Assembly: GCA_037783415.1 (NCBI GenBank)
Contig: JAZGTN010000196.1
Coordinates: 744,001-808,000, forward strand
DNA length: 64,000 nt
Direction: 5' to 3'
DNA from: Leptasterias polaris
Lineage: Eukaryota > Echinodermata > Asteroidea > Forcipulatida > Asteriidae
The position numbers and the translations under genes are program-made. Below are positions 48,701 through 55,500 of this stretch, piece after piece. The notes beneath the pieces are model-generated. The model saw only the letters and a list, made by a program, of their open reading frames with translations. It made no database searches and had not been told where the DNA came from. How positions within the stretch are numbered: position 1 is the first letter of the stretch; each line of letters begins with the position of its first letter.

Positions 48701-49345
48701 CCACAGGCGTTATATTTGGGTGGGACTCGAACCCACGACCTTGGGGATTCTAGAAAAGATGTCTTACCACAAGACTGCTACCAGTCGATCTCAGAGGTCT
48801 AGTGGTAATACATCTGCTCTGGAATTGCAAAGGTCATGGGTTCAAGTCCCAGCCAAATATAATACCACACGCAGGTCCTGTGTGTTGTGTAACGCACGTT
48901 AAAAAAACACCCAGTTTCACTTATTGCTAAGAGAAGGGGCTTGCCCCGGTGTTTCTGGCTGTGGCTGCTGAATGTGCCGAAGCACCTTGTTAACCCTTAA
49001 AAGTTGCTACATAAAAGGGTCTCATAATTCAACAACTTTAAAACCCGTCTGGAAATAATTAATAGTAATTGCTTAAAAACGTCTGTAGATAAAGGGTAAT
49101 ATAAACACTTGTTGATATCATTATTATGATCGTTGCTATGGTATTGGCCTTGGTGCCCCTTCCAAAGTTTCCCATACACTTTCCAATTTAAAGTGCCCTT
49201 TGCAAAGAGATAATGGCCTTGCCCTCTCAAAGATGAAATTTGAAGCTTTGAAGGACAGAATTCATTTCACAATACTCACTCGGTGAGGTATCCCAGTTTA
49301 TTCTCGGCCATCATGACGACTGTGAGAAGAGAAGCAATCCCTGCC
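638..49345 (-). CDS. PLXN: Plexin gene, partial: ten exons of the cytoplasmic GAP/RBD region
   Basis: Plexins are single-pass semaphorin receptors whose cytoplasmic part is a Ras/Rap GTPase-activating domain split by a Rho-GTPase-binding domain. Joining exons 49280-49345, 48412-48486, 45241-45307, 42746-42892, 40482-40638, 3643-3746, 2647-2731, 2370-2452, 1391-1525 and 638-795 on the minus strand gives 1077 nt. Every intron is GT-AG and every junction phase fits. The product is colinear with the family: ASLLT and LGYLT, then [12 protein letters not shown] (arginine finger), then [19 protein letters not shown] (RBD), then LEWRSG, MALV, LWHL, and [15 protein letters not shown] with VKVWKGN (second GAP half). 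The extracellular, transmembrane and earliest cytoplasmic exons lie right of the window. The exon beginning with the conserved LPLRFW-type segment lies to the left. Class A versus B cannot be decided here. Intron sizes are 793, 3104, 2348, 2107, 36735, 911, 194, 844 and 595 bp. Confidence 0.95.
796..1390 (-). other. Plexin intron, no recognised element
   Basis: This is a 595-bp intron between the exons at 1391-1525 and 638-795. It is AT-rich unique-looking sequence with short (T/A)-rich tracts. I see no gene, tandem array or recognisable transposon in it. Confidence 0.6.
1391..1525 (-). CDS. PLXN: Plexin exon: second GAP half, N-terminal part
   Basis: This 135-nt exon is phase 0 at both ends, with acceptor gcattttttccag and donor gtataa. 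It opens with an acidic TKDEDGYQ, passes through a basic stretch ([10 protein letters not shown]) and ends [10 protein letters not shown]. This corresponds to the family segment AIxEIYLTRLLSxK just before GTLQxFVD. Confidence 0.9.
1526..2369 (-). other. Plexin intron carrying a palindrome
   Basis: This is an 844-bp intron between the exons at 2370-2452 and 1391-1525. Apart from the hairpin at 1981-2055 I see only unique-looking sequence, with a short local run around 1700-1745 (ccctgga/aaccctgag). Confidence 0.6.
1981..2055. repeat. Near-perfect 36-bp inverted repeat with 3-nt loop
   Basis: The left arm is 1981-2016 and the right arm 2020-2055, separated by aga. They are reverse complements with a single mismatch (T at 1995 opposite G at 2040). 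The arms contain GTTAGTGGCCTGA and GACCCTAGCAGAGTC. Weaker pairing extends outward into A/T-rich flanks. A 36-bp arm with a 3-nt loop is far beyond chance. It looks like two transposon termini joined head to head, or a fold-back element remnant. Confidence 0.85.
2370..2452 (-). CDS. PLXN: Plexin exon: linker into the second GAP half
   Basis: This 83-nt exon (2+27 codons) has acceptor tttgaatccacag and donor gtaagc. It ends ETARLWHL, the counterpart of the conserved (V/L)WHLVKP at the start of the second GAP half. The split first codon joins the preceding exon as alanine. Confidence 0.88.
2647..2731 (-). CDS. PLXN: Plexin exon: end of RBD and linker
   Basis: This 85-nt exon (28 codons plus one base) has acceptor cattgtacag and donor gtaagg. 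It begins [10 protein letters not shown], equivalent to V(P/S)DGSxVALVP in other plexins, and continues into a serine-rich linker ([18 protein letters not shown]). The linker is variable across plexins and was placed by splice phase. Confidence 0.88.
2732..3642 (-). other. Plexin intron, no recognised element
   Basis: This is a 911-bp intron between the exons at 3643-3746 and 2647-2731. The sequence is AT-rich. Short open frames occur here but none shows family features or plausible splice context. No tandem repeat was seen. Confidence 0.55.
3643..3746 (-). CDS. PLXN: Plexin exon: C-terminal part of the RBD
   Basis: This 104-nt exon (2+34 codons) has acceptor gttttcctcgcag and donor gtaagtcc. 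It completes a GAG codon with the exon at 40482 to give DLEWRSG, then GRIILQD and [11 protein letters not shown]. This matches family segments LEWRQG, (I/V)LQDED and WKRLNTLxHYQ. The 87-bp satellite starts about 35 bp upstream of its acceptor, so the branch point must lie in or next to the outermost degenerate repeat unit. Confidence 0.93.
3779..4977. repeat. 87-bp satellite array, left part (about 14 units)
   Basis: Tandem units of 87 bp are each built around gaggtttgtggtagcacc, cttatgagttgtgtt and gaaaagagctggtggcgtaa. The outermost unit (about 3779-3845) is degenerate and shortened, as expected at an array edge. The left part ends at the 4-bp target duplication of the retrotransposon at 4978-9913 and resumes in phase after it, so both parts are one original array. 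Many units contain TCTAGA and some contain CCATGG. Confidence 0.97.
4974..4977. repeat. Target-site duplication (gtag), left copy
   Basis: The four bases gtag before the element are repeated after it at 9914-9917. Removing the element and one copy restores a normal 87-bp unit (tttgtggtag followed by caccacgg). Four bases is a usual duplication size for this retrotransposon group. Confidence 0.85.
4978..5597 (-). repeat. 3' long terminal repeat
   Basis: This is a 620-bp copy nearly identical to 9293-9913. In element orientation it begins TGTAGTGAATTC and ends near CTTAAACCCTTAA. The terminal dinucleotide at the 3' end is not a canonical CA. The only internal difference I found from the other LTR is at 5464. 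Confidence 0.93.
5598..5615 (-). other. Polypurine tract
   Basis: In element orientation the bases directly before the 3' LTR read GAAGGGGGCTAGA. This is a purine-rich run in the position where plus-strand DNA synthesis is primed in LTR retrotransposons. Confidence 0.7.
5677..8823 (-). CDS. pol: Retrotransposon pol: protease, reverse transcriptase, RNase H, integrase
   Basis: The frame is open from 8823 to the stop at 5677 (about 1048 codons), in the -1 frame relative to gag. An internal ATG at 8592 would remove the protease, so it is not the likely start. In order: aspartic protease with [11 protein letters not shown] near residue 39; RT with PFGL(R)NAAQTFQRF and a YIDD active site near residue 335; RNase H with a [12 protein letters not shown] start; an integrase HHCC finger (HPGIK, then CIQC); and a catalytic core with [18 protein letters not shown] and [11 protein letters not shown]. 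The C-terminal module has NGPYRVV and [10 protein letters not shown]. No stop or frameshift interrupts it, so the enzymes look intact. Gag and pol overlap by only about 10 nt (8814-8823), where a -1 shift would have to occur. I see no classical slippery heptamer there. Confidence 0.95.
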   Translation of the reverse strand: MTLGKLERQQLGTTSSSGQIQSRLFYVTDKITGTKFLVDTGAEVSVLPPTNRDKLNSSPYTLQAINKSPIATYGERSMTLDLGLRRSYKWIFIIAAIPFPILGADLLRHFSLAVDVRNNKLIDTVTELRVLGCSSSVISPSPMFAMPNCDRTSSLLREYVDITKPNFQEKSVKHTVTHHVVTKGPPVSSRPRRLSSEKLLIAKAEFDHMLELGIIRPSKSPWSSPLHMVPKKTGDWRPCGDYRALNNASVPDRYPIPHIHDFTSNVHGKKIFSIVDLVKAYHQIPIEPQDIPKTAITTPFGLFEYVRMPFGLRNAAQTFQRFIDQVLHGFDFIYAYIDDLLIASNDEQQHEHHLRLLFDRLREFGVVINPSKCKFNVTSLDFLGHHIDCHGIKPLDSKVKVVQDFPVPTSLRKMREFLGLINFYRRFISHCADILQPLTDLLRCKEKNKAIQLSESELLAFQNAKTALAEATLLVHPAADAPLCLMVDASDVAVGGVLQQCVDNVMRPISFFSKRLQPAETRYSTFGRELLAVYLAIRHFKYALEGRNFYILTDHKPLTYAFNAKPDRYSPREVRHLDYISQFSTDIRYIKGKENLVADALSRYDISSLTNLPNTSVDFDQISLQQKTDEELKKLRESSSLHFEEMPILTTQNTILCDTSTGHPRPYITPDFRRSVFNAMHAISHPGIKATQRLITQRFVWPSINKDVRTWTKQCIQCQRAKVHRHTVTPIGTFATPDARFSHVHIDLVGPLPPSNGFCYLLTCIDRFTRWPQAIPILNITAETVSKAFVENWIATFGVPSVITTDRGGQFQSNLFAQLSLLLGCKHIHTTAYHPCANGLVERFHRQLKSAFKTQSEPNRWTESLPLILLSIRSSLKVDLGCSVAELVFGSTLRLPGELIVPVNKFDNLDPASYVDRLRRQMSELIPSPTRPNQRKSQIHNDLFTCTHVFVRVDAVKKPLQAPYNGPYRVVKRKNKFFVIDKNGKEDSVSVDRLKVAHTDVKVETPIPKHLPHPLPSTLPLEKPDRVTRSGRHVRWPSRYVQTVIIDR
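8814..9119 (-). CDS. gag: Retrotransposon gag, short, with CHCC finger
   Basis: This frame of 101 codons starts MSKSDPPE. It has a predicted coiled-coil stretch ([19 protein letters not shown]), an Arg/Ser-rich basic segment, and a C-terminal finger of pattern C-x2-H-x9-C-x3-C (CWYH, then KCVKPC). This CHCC arrangement is known from CsRn1-type elements. Gags of this group usually have a capsid domain of well over 150 residues before the basic linker. Nothing of that kind is present, and the upstream 170 bp contains stops in all frames I checked. I infer an internal deletion that fused the gag start to its C-terminal third. Confidence 0.85.
   Translation of the reverse strand: MSKSDPPETSTVDTRIGELQAQVNQLTTLVQSLVTNTQKDRDSRSRNPRQSRKRSSNRNRGHISKSNESKDIPRAGSECWYHWRFGTKATKCVKPCSFESH
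9120..9269 (-). other. Retrotransposon untranslated leader
   Basis: This is about 150 bp between the primer-binding site and the gag start codon. It is A/T-rich with several stops in every frame. Its shortness, together with the tiny gag, is consistent with loss of a capsid-coding segment in this copy. Confidence 0.6.
9270..9292 (-). other. Primer-binding site, tRNA-Trp type
   Basis: One base after the 5' LTR the element strand reads TGGTGATCCCGACGATTCG. This closely matches the complement of the 3' end of animal tRNA-Trp (TGGTGACCCCGACGTGATT) with one substitution and a two-base gap. The similarity continues past the T loop (ttgcgtgttcgaatc on the plus strand). Identification is from memory of the tRNA sequence. 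Confidence 0.7.
9293..9913 (-). repeat. 5' long terminal repeat
   Basis: This is a 621-bp copy of the LTR at 4978-5597, with the single internal difference at 9780. In element orientation it starts TGTAGTG and is preceded by the duplicated target bases. Because the element lies in sense with plexin, its promoter and polyadenylation signals would act on the host transcript strand. Confidence 0.93.
12431..26611. repeat. Higher-order repeat domain of the 87-bp array (65/66-unit blocks)
   Basis: Marker indels recur at exact multiples of 87 bp. The 1-bp loss is spaced 18 units (12431 to 13996, less the lost base) and 65 units (13996 to 19651). The 1-bp gain is spaced 66 units (17127 to 22869) and 43 units (22869 to 26611, plus the gained base). 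Translations of the two large blocks are nearly the same apart from one extra unit in the second. This shows duplication of segments of about 5.7 kb, with a third copy lacking about 1.9 kb on its left. Confidence 0.85.
28795..40300. repeat. Second higher-order domain of the 87-bp array (14-, 27-, 42- and 38-unit offsets)
   Basis: The unit variant ACC AGG occurs at 29583, 30801, 33147 and 36801, spaced 14, 27 (minus a 3-bp loss near 30958) and 42 units. A 6-bp loss recurs at 33487 and 37141 (42 units). Markers GAGACG (34255, 37561), ATGATG (34725, 38031) and TCTAAAGAGG (34865, 38171) all recur at 38 units. The change from 42 to 38 is explained by four units present after 33500 but missing after 37150. 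The TTG TGT TAC variant, frequent before 31361, is absent to the right, so the array has distinct subdomains. Confidence 0.8.
40346..40481 (-). other. Array edge to plexin donor
   Basis: This is 136 bp of AT-rich unique-looking sequence between the decayed last satellite unit and the donor of the plexin exon at 40482. No further element was seen. Confidence 0.5.
40482..40638 (-). CDS. PLXN: Plexin exon: core of the Rho-GTPase-binding domain
   Basis: This 157-nt exon (52 codons plus one base) has acceptor catttccacag and donor gtaagaac. It contains [19 protein letters not shown] and NKPYSNRP, close to the strongly conserved plexin RBD strand-helix VKVLDCDTI(T/S)QVKEKILDA. Its donor faces the 36.7-kb satellite-filled intron. 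The array edge is only about 135-180 bp away. Confidence 0.95.
40639..41175 (-). other. Plexin intron, AT-rich part
   Basis: The sequence is AT-rich, with low-complexity TTATTATT and TTTATTTT runs around 41030-41110. I see no coding potential or defined element before the SINE that follows. Confidence 0.5.
41176..41500 (+). mobile_element. tRNA-derived SINE (tRNA-Leu-like head)
   Basis: The head at about 41180-41265 resembles a long-variable-arm tRNA. It has GTCATGGCCAAGTTGTTAAG as an A-box region, an ATTCAATTCTGG anticodon-arm-like stretch, and GGGTTCGAGTCCC as the B box, closing with CATGAC paired to the start. A body of about 230 bp follows, with CTTGTGTCCTTGACCAAGAC and GCGCTATATAAGAACTGG, ending in a (TTA)n tail. 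This organisation is typical of SINE2-type elements transcribed by RNA polymerase III. Confidence 0.8.
41515..41690 (-). mobile_element. SINE body fragment, inverted
   Basis: The stretch gaagaagcaataatggttaa gtgtcttgcttaa at about 41619-41655 is clearly similar to the reverse complement of 41258-41305 in the neighbouring SINE. It therefore looks like a diverged, headless copy on the other strand. Confidence 0.5.
42421..42595. mobile_element. Short palindromic MITE-like repeat
   Basis: The ends TTCATAGAGC (42421-42430) and GCTCTATGAA (42586-42595) are perfect inverted repeats, and partial pairing continues inward (GCTTCAGCACAAAA against TTTTCTGCTTAAG). A diverged second copy lies inverted at about 45609-45770, sharing TTATTCTGGTAAGCA and GCTTAGC words. 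I infer a non-autonomous dispersed repeat family. Confidence 0.6.
42600..42660 (-). mobile_element. SINE head fragment
   Basis: The stretch atcagaaacaccagagcttg aatctggtgtgcgacacc...accatgacatg resembles the reverse complement of the D-arm and anticodon-arm part of the SINE at 41176-41500. No B box is visible, so it is a broken copy. Confidence 0.4.
42746..42892 (-). CDS. PLXN: Plexin exon: junction of first GAP half and RBD
   Basis: This 147-nt exon is phase 0 at both ends, with acceptor catatcccag and donor gtaagggt. It encodes 49 residues including [25 protein letters not shown] and KLLTEDIEF. These match the family consensus PLY(M/L)L(F/Y)RAIK, KGP(V/I)DA(V/I)TG and LLREDVEY. This is the linker from GAP helices into the Rho-GTPase-binding domain. 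Confidence 0.93.
42944..43293 (-). pseudogene. LINE reverse-transcriptase C-terminus, CR1/L2-like, 3' part
   Basis: The last coding part of a non-LTR retrotransposon ORF2. It has [20 protein letters not shown] and [19 protein letters not shown], then a stop near 42963, the usual end of CR1/L2/Rex-like polymerases. Upstream the frame shifts by one base in an A-run near 43185, where [14 protein letters not shown] is read in another frame. A tryptophan codon of the HWLP motif near 43280 is a TGA stop. The copy is 5' truncated and dead. It is interrupted by the TIR element at 43294-44375. Confidence 0.8.
43294..44375. mobile_element. Non-autonomous TIR DNA transposon, 1.08 kb, hAT-like ends
   Basis: The 13-bp termini cagagatgccact (43294-43306) and agtggcatctctg (44363-44375) are perfect inverted repeats. 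They are flanked by the direct duplication tttata (43288-43293 and 44376-44381). Removing the insert and one duplicate restores a continuous LINE reading frame (ITPILYK into the HWLP region), which proves insertion. CANAG-type ends resemble hAT, but hAT usually makes 8-bp duplications, so the six-base duplication leaves the superfamily open. Short frames inside show no transposase motif. The interior has repeated TTGCGCAA words at 43480-43605. Confidence 0.8.
44376..44432 (-). pseudogene. LINE fragment, 5' side of the TIR insertion
   Basis: On the minus strand this reads [11 protein letters not shown], matching the HITPVLKxLHWLP region of CR1/L2-like reverse transcriptases and directly continuous with the fragment at 42944-43293. 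Beyond about 44432 I cannot follow the LINE, so the copy is probably 5' truncated here. Confidence 0.65.
44433..45240 (-). other. Plexin intron, mostly unrecognised
   Basis: Two similar 20-odd-bp words occur (ttgacacggatcaagaactc near 44437 and ttgacatggatcgagccctc near 44490). There is also a dispersed-repeat segment at about 44695-44805. Otherwise the sequence is unique-looking with no coding features. Confidence 0.5.
44695..44805 (+). repeat. Dispersed repeat, copy 1
   Basis: The segment with gtggtgccctctgcaaagtt, aagtgccccttac and ttgccttgccc is similar in word order and spacing to 49140-49235 (ttggtgccccttccaaagtt, aagtgccctttgc, ggccttgccctc). It appears to be a family of interspersed repeats of unknown class. 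Confidence 0.45.
45241..45307 (-). CDS. PLXN: Plexin exon: after the arginine finger
   Basis: This 67-nt exon has acceptor gttttctcag and donor gtaagaac. Its first base completes the second arginine, and it then reads [19 protein letters not shown]. That matches the invariant family segment RRTE(S/T)VVEK(M/L)LTNW. In plexins these arginines are known catalytic residues for GTPase activation, so this copy keeps the key residues of the first GAP half. Confidence 0.92.
45308..45608 (-). other. Plexin intron, unique-looking part
   Basis: This is 300 bp of AT-rich sequence between the exon at 45241-45307 and a MITE-like repeat. No element or gene was recognised. Confidence 0.5.
45609..45770. mobile_element. 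MITE-like repeat, second diverged copy
   Basis: It is similar to the reverse complement of 42421-42595. It starts TTTCAAAGAGCTGCTTAAGC and contains TGGTAACCTTATTCTGGTAAGCA-like words (split here at 20 bases). The far end is not recognisable, so the copy is truncated or diverged. Confidence 0.5.
45890..48216. repeat. 37-bp tandem array, about 63 units
   Basis: The unit is gtcagtgaaatgagaagcta plus actggtcctgctggcta, 37 bp, highly uniform. Variants are clustered: GTGATATG units between about 46960 and 47420, GACAAG units at 46450-46545, and a 1-bp loss (gaagctactgg) near 46867 and 48163. The array lies in the intron between plexin exons 48412-48486 and 45241-45307 and makes up about three quarters of it. 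In transcript sense the unit reads TTCACTGAC then TAGCCAGCAG, a branch-point-like word followed by AG, repeated in every unit. Confidence 0.97.
48217..48411 (-). other. Spacer between the 37-bp array and a plexin exon
   Basis: This is 195 bp with the short dyad actaccggttggcaaaactgac-like word (kept short here), of unknown meaning. No element was recognised. Confidence 0.4.
48412..48486 (-). CDS. PLXN: Plexin exon: helix leading to the arginine finger
   Basis: This 75-nt exon has acceptor ttaattcacag and donor gtaagaat, phase 1+72+2. It reads [13 protein letters not shown] and ends QLFR plus the first two bases of the next arginine codon. The paired arginines (RR) of the plexin GAP are therefore split by an intron: the first is encoded here, and the second is completed by the first base of the exon at 45241-45307. 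The 37-bp array ends about 195 bp downstream of this exon in transcript sense. Confidence 0.9.
48640..48786 (-). mobile_element. tRNA-derived SINE, left member of head-to-head pair
   Basis: Read on the minus strand it has GGTAGCAGTCTTGTGGTAAG as the A-box side and GTGGGTTCGAGTCCCACCC as the B box, followed by AAATATAACGCCTGTGG and a tail. It meets the plus-strand SINE at about 48786. Confidence 0.7.
48787..48910 (+). mobile_element. tRNA-derived SINE, right member of head-to-head pair
   Basis: It has GGTCTAGTGGTAATACATCT as the A-box side, CATGGGTTCAAGTCCCAGCC as the B box, then AAATATAATACCACACGCAG and an A-run near 48901. The shared AAATATAA tail word after the B box shows that both members belong to the same family, in opposite orientation. 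Confidence 0.7.
48911..49279 (-). other. Plexin intron remainder with dispersed repeat copy 2
   Basis: The segment 49140-49235 resembles 44695-44805 (see that entry). Around 48915-48960 the words ttattgctaagagaaggggc resemble SINE-body sequence near 41535-41555 in inverted form. No gene was seen. Confidence 0.4.
49280..49345 (-). CDS. PLXN: Plexin exon: start of first GAP half
   Basis: This 66-nt exon has acceptor tttctttcag and donor gtgagt, with one base completing the previous codon and two left over at the end. It reads [18 protein letters not shown], matching the family pattern ASLLT-(x)-LHGKLEYYTD before the arginine finger. It is the most N-terminal plexin exon in the window. The 59-bp satellite begins about 215 bp upstream of its acceptor in transcript sense. 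Confidence 0.9.
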
Positions 49346-49559
49346 CTGAAAGAAAATAACCACACAAATCGTGAGAAGCAACATCAAAGATGGCTTAAGA
49401 TGTTTATTCTTATGCTTTTATCTTGTGTTTCTTGTTTCAAATCGATGTAAGACCCTCATGAACACAGGCGATTCTCATTACAGTGTGCCCTCTACAGTTT
49501 TCCCATGGAGAGGGCGTTCTCGCAGTGTAAGTTGTGAGTGAGCTCAGAGCACAAACACT
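49346..49559 (-). other. Intron between the 59-bp array and the first exon in view
   Basis: This is 214 bp of unique-looking sequence. It has a pyrimidine-rich acceptor tract next to 49345. No element was recognised. Confidence 0.5.
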
Positions 49560-52500
49560 GAGCCTGGCTGGGCAGGGATTCAAACCAACAGGTTATAAAG
49601 AAAGGGGACAATTTGACTGGGAACTTACTTTTACCCTGGCTGGGCAGGGATTCAAACCAACATGTTAAAGAACGGTGAAAATTGGACTGGCAAACTGGCT
49701 AGGCAGGGATTCAAACCAACATGTTAAAGAACGGTGAAAATTGGACTGGCAACCTGGCTAGGCGGGGATTCAAACCAAAAGGTTAAAGAACGGTGAACAT
49801 TGGACTGGCAACCTGGCTAGGCAGGGATTCAAACCAACATGTTAAAGAACGGTGAAAATTGGACTGGCAACCTGGCTAGGCAGGGATTCAAACCAACATG
49901 TTAAAGAACGGTGAAAATTGGACTGGCAACCTGGCTAGGCGGGGATTCAAACCAACATGTTAAAGAACGGTGAAAATTGGACTGGCAACCTGGCTGGGCA
50001 GGGATTCAAACCAAAAGGTTAAAGAACAGTGAAAATTGGACTGGCAACCTGGCTGGGCAGGGATTCAAACCAAATGGTTAAAGAACAGTGAAAATTGGAC
50101 TGGCAACCTGGCTGGGCAGGGATTCAAACCAAATGGTTAAAGAACAGTGAAAATTGGACTGGCAACCTGGCTGGGCAGGGATTCAAACCAAAAGGTTAAA
50201 GAACAATGAAAATTGCACTGGCAACCTGGCTAGGCAGGGATTCAAACCAACATGTTAAAGAACGGTGAAAATTGGACTGGCAACCTGGCTAGGCAGGGAT
50301 TCAAACCAACATGTTAAAGAACGGTGAAAATTGGACTGGCAACCTGGCTAGGCGGGGATTCAAACCAACATGTTAAAGAACGGTGAAAATTGGACTGGCA
50401 ACCTGGCTAGGCGGGGATTCAAACCAACATGTTAAAGAACAGTGAAAATTGGACTGGCAACCTGGCTGGGCAGGGATTCAAACCAAAAGGTTAAAGAACA
50501 GTGAAAATTGGACTGGCAACCTGGCTGGGCAGGGATTCAAACCAAATGGTTAAAGAACAGTGAAAATTGGACTGGCAACCTGGCTGGGCAGGGATTCAAA
50601 CCAAATGGTTAAAGAACAGTGAAAATTGGACTGGCAACCTGGCTAGGCGGGGATTCAAACCAACATGTTAAAGAACAGTGAAAATTGGACTGGCAACCTG
50701 GCTGGGCAGGGATTCAAACCAAAAGGTTAAAGAACAGTGAAAATTGGACTGGCAACCTGGCTGGGCAGGGATTCAAACCAAAAGGTTAAAGAACAGTGAA
50801 AATTGGACTGGCAACCTGGCTGGGCAGGGATTCAAACCAAATGGTTAAAGAACAGTGAAAATTGGACTGGCAACCTGGCTGGGCAGGGATTCAAACCAAA
50901 AGGTTAAAGAACGGTGAAAATTGGACTGGCAACCTGGCTAGGCGGGGATTCAAACCAACATGTTAAAGAACGGTGAAAATTGGACTGGCAACCTGGCTGG
51001 GCAGGGATTCAAACCAAAAGGTTAAAGAACAGTGAAAATTGGACTGGCAACCTGGCTGGGCAGGGATTCAAACCAAATGGTTAAAGAACAGTGAAAATTG
51101 GACTGGCAACCTGGCTGGGCAGGGATTCAAACCAAAAGGTTAAAGAACAGTGAAAATTGGACTGGCAACCTGGCTGGGCAGGGATTCAAACCAAATGGTT
51201 AAAGAACAGTGAAAATTGGACTGGCAACCTGGCTAGGCAGGGATTCAAACCAACATGTTAAAGAACGGTGAAAATTGGACTGGCAACCTGGCTAGGCGGG
51301 GATTCAAACCAACATGTTAAAGAACGGTGAAAATTGGACTGGCAACCTGGCTGGGCAGGGATTCAAACCAAAAGGTTAAAGAACAGTGAAAATTGGACTG
51401 GCAACCTGGCTGGGCAGGGATTCAAACCAAATGGTTAAAGAACAGTGAAAATTGGACTGGCAACCTGGCTGGGCAGGGATTCAAACCAAATGGTTAAAGA
51501 ACAGTGAAAATTGGACTGGCAACCTGGCTGGGCAGGGATTCAAACCAAAAGGTTAAAGAACGGTGAAAATTGGACTGGCAACCTGGCTAGGCGGGGATTC
51601 AAACCAACATGTTAAAGAACGGTGAAAATTGGACTGGCAACCTGGCTGGGCAGGGATTCAAACCAAAAGGTTAAAGAACAGTGAAAATTGGACTGGCAAC
51701 CTGGCTGGGCAGGGATTCAAACCAAATGGTTAAAGAACAGTGAAAATTGGACTGGCAACCTGGCTGGGCAGGGATTCAAACCAAAAGGTTAAAGAACAGT
51801 GAAAATTGGACTGGCAACCTGGCTGGGCAGGGATTCAAACCAAATGGTTAAAGAACAGTGAAAATTGGACTGGCAACCTGGCTAGGCAGGGATTCAAACC
51901 AACATGTTAAAGAACGGTGAAAATTGGACTGGCAACCTGGCTAGGCGGGGATTCAAACCAACATGTTAAAGAACGGTGAACATTGGACTGGCAACCTGGC
52001 TAGGCAGGGATTCAAACCAAAAGGTTAAAGAACAGTGAAAATTGGACTGGCAACCTGGCTGGGCAGGGATTCAAACCAACATGTTAAAGAACGGTGAACA
52101 TTGGACTGGCAACCTGGCTAGGCGGGGATTCAAACCAACATGTTAAAGAACGGTGAAAATTGGACTGGCAACCTGGCTAGGCGGGGATTCAAACCAACAT
52201 GTTAAAGAACGGTGAACATTGGACTGGCAACCTGGCTAGGCAGGGATTCAAACCAAAAGGTTAAAGAACAGTGAAAATTGGACTGGCAACCTGGCTGGGC
52301 AGGGATTCAAACCAACATGTTAAAGAACGGTGAACATTGGACTGGCAACCTGGCTAGGCGGGGATTCAAACCAACATGTTAAAGAACGGTGAAAATTGGA
52401 CTGGCAACCTGGCTGGGCAGGGATTCAAACCAAAAGGTTAAAGAACAGTGAAAATTGGACTGGCAACCTGGCTGGGCAGGGATTCAAACCAAATGGTTAA

Positions 52501-55500
52501 AGAACAGTGAAAATTGGACTGGCAACCTGGCTGGGCAGGGATTCAAACCAACATGTTAAAGAACGGTGAACATTGGACTGGCAACCTGGCTAGGCGGGGA
52601 TTCAAACCAACATGTTAAAGAACGGTGAAAATTGGACTGGCAACCTGGCTGGGCAGGGATTCAAACCAAAAGGTTAAAGAACAGTGAAAATTGGACTGGC
52701 AACCTGGCTGGGCAGGGATTCAAACCAAATGGTTAAAGAACAGTGAAAATTGGACTGGCAACCTGGCTGGGCAGGGATTCAAACCAAAAGGTTAAAGAAC
52801 AGTGAAAATTGGACTGGCAACCTGGCTAGGCAGGGATTCAAACCAAATGGTTAAAGAACAGTGAAAATTGGACTGGCAACCTGGCTAGGCAGGGATTCAA
52901 ACCAACATGTTAAAGAACGGTGAAAATTGGACTGGCAACCTGGCTAGGCGGGGATTCAAACCAACATGTTAAAGAACGGTGAACATTGGACTGGCAACCT
53001 GGCTAGGCAGGGATTCAAACCAAAAGGTTAAAGAACAGTGAAAATTGGACTGGCAACCTGGCTGGGCAGGGATTCAAACCAACATGTTAAAGAACGGTGA
53101 ACATTGGACTGGCAACCTGGCTAGGCGGGGATTCAAACCAACATGTTAAAGAACGGTGAAAATTGGACTGGCAACCTGGCTGGGCAGGGATTCAAACCAA
53201 AAGGTTAAAGAACAGTGAAAATTGGACTGGCAACCTGGCTGGGCAGGGATTCAAACCAAATGGTTAAAGAACAGTGAAAATTGGACTGGCAACCTGGCTG
53301 GGCAGGGATTCAAACCAAAAGGTTAAAGAACAGTGAAAATTGGACTGGCAACCTGGCTGGGCAGGGATTCAAACCAAATGGTTAAAGAACAGTGAAAATT
53401 GGACTGGCAACCTGGCTGGGCAGGGATTCAAACCAAAAGGTTAAAGAACAATGAAAATTGCACTGGCAACCTGGCTAGGCAGGGATTCAAACCAAAAAGT
53501 TAAAGAACAGTGAAAATTGGACTGGCAACCTGGCTAGGCGGGGATTCAAACCAACATGTTAAAGAACGGTGAAAATTGGACTGGCAACCTGGCTAGGCGG
53601 GGATTCAAACCAACATGTTAAAGAACGGTGAAAATTGGACTGGCAACCTGGCTGGGCAGGGATTCAAACCAAAAGGTTAAAGAACAGTGAAAATTGGACT
53701 GGCAACCTGGCTAGGCAGGGATTCAAACCAACATGTTAAAGAACGGTGAAAATTGGACTGGCAACCTGGCTAGGCAGGGATTCAAACCAACATGTTAAAG
53801 AACGGTGAAAATTGGACTGGCAACCTGGCTAGGCGGGGATTCAAACCAACATGTTAAAGAACTGTGAAAATTGGACTGGCAACCTGGCTAGGCAGGCGGG
53901 GATTCAAACCAAAAGGTTAAAGAACGGTGAAAATTGGACTGGCAACCTGGCTAGGCGGGGATTCAAACCAACATGTTAAAGAACGGTGAAAATTGGACTG
54001 GCAACCTGGCTAGGCAGGGATTCAAACCAACATGTTAAAGAACGGTGAAAATTGGACTGGCAACCTGGCTAGGCGGGAATTCAAACCAACATGTTAAAGA
54101 ACGATGAAAATTGGACTGGCAACCTGGCTAGGCAGGGATTCAAACCAAAAGGTTAAAGAACAGTGAAAATATGACTGGCAACCTGGCTGGGCAGGGATTC
54201 AAACCAAAAGGTTAAAGAACAGTGAAAATTGGACTGGCAACCTGGCTGGGCAGGGATTCAAACCAAAAGGTTAAAGAACAGTGAAAATTGGACTGGCAAC
54301 CTGGCTGGGCAGGGATTCAAACCAAAAGGTTAAAGAACAGTGAAAATTGGACTGGCAACCTGGCTGGGCAGGGATTCAAACCAAAAGGTTAAAGAACAGT
54401 GAAAATTGGACTGGCAACCTGGCTAGGCGGGGATTCAAACCAACATGTTAAAGAACAGTGAAAATTGGACTGGCAACCTGGCTAGGCGGGGATTCAAACC
54501 AACATGTTAAAGAACGGTGAAAATTGGACTGGCAACCTGGCTGGGCAGGGATTCAAACCAAAAGGTTAAAGAACAGTGAAAATATGACTGGCAACCTGGC
54601 TGGGCAGGGATTCAAACCAAAAGGTTAAAGAACAGTGAAAATTGGACTGGCAACCTGGCTGGGCAGGGATTCAAACCAAAAGGTTAAAGAACAGTGAAAA
54701 TTGGACTGGCAACCTGGCTGGGCAGGGATTCAAACCAAAAGGTTAAAGAACAGTGAAAATTGGACTGGCAACCTGGCTAGGCGGGGATTCAAACCAACAT
54801 GTTAAAGAACGGTGAAAATTGGACTGGCAACCTGGCTGGGCAGGGATTCAAACCAAAAGGTTAAAGAACAGTGAAAATATGACTGGCAACCTGGCTGGGC
54901 AGGGATTCAAACCAAAAGGTTAAAGAACGGTGAAAATTGGACTGGCAACCTGGCTGGGCAGGGATTCAAACCAAAAGGTTAAAGAACAGTGAAAATTGGA
55001 CTGGCAACCTGGCTGGGCAGGGATTCAAACCAAAAGGTTAAAGAACAGTGAAAATTGGACTGGCAACCTGGCTAGGCGGGGATTCAAACCAAAAGGTTAA
55101 AGAACAGTGAAAATTGGACTGGCAACCTGGCTGGGCAGGGATTCAAACCAAAAGGTTAAAGAACAGTGAAAATTGGACTGGCAACCTGAGTGGCTGGGCA
55201 GGGATTCAAACCAAAAGGTTAAAGAACAGTGAAAATTGGACTGGCAACCTGGCTAGGCAGGGATTCAAACCAAAAGGTTAAAGAACAGTGAAAATTGGAC
55301 TGGCAACCTGGCTAGGCGGGGATTCAAACCAACATGTTAAAGAACGGTGAAAATTGGACTGGCAACCTGGCTAGGCGGGGATTCAAACCAACATGTTAAA
55401 GAACGGTGAAAATTGGACTGGCAACCTGGCTAGGCGGGGATTCAAACCAACATGTTAAAGAACGGTGAAAATTGGACTGGCAACCTGGCTGGGCAGGGAT

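Noticed and set aside
48787..48850. Functional tRNA gene
   Set aside because: A and B boxes are present but a related copy lies inverted beside it and both continue into the same SINE tail.
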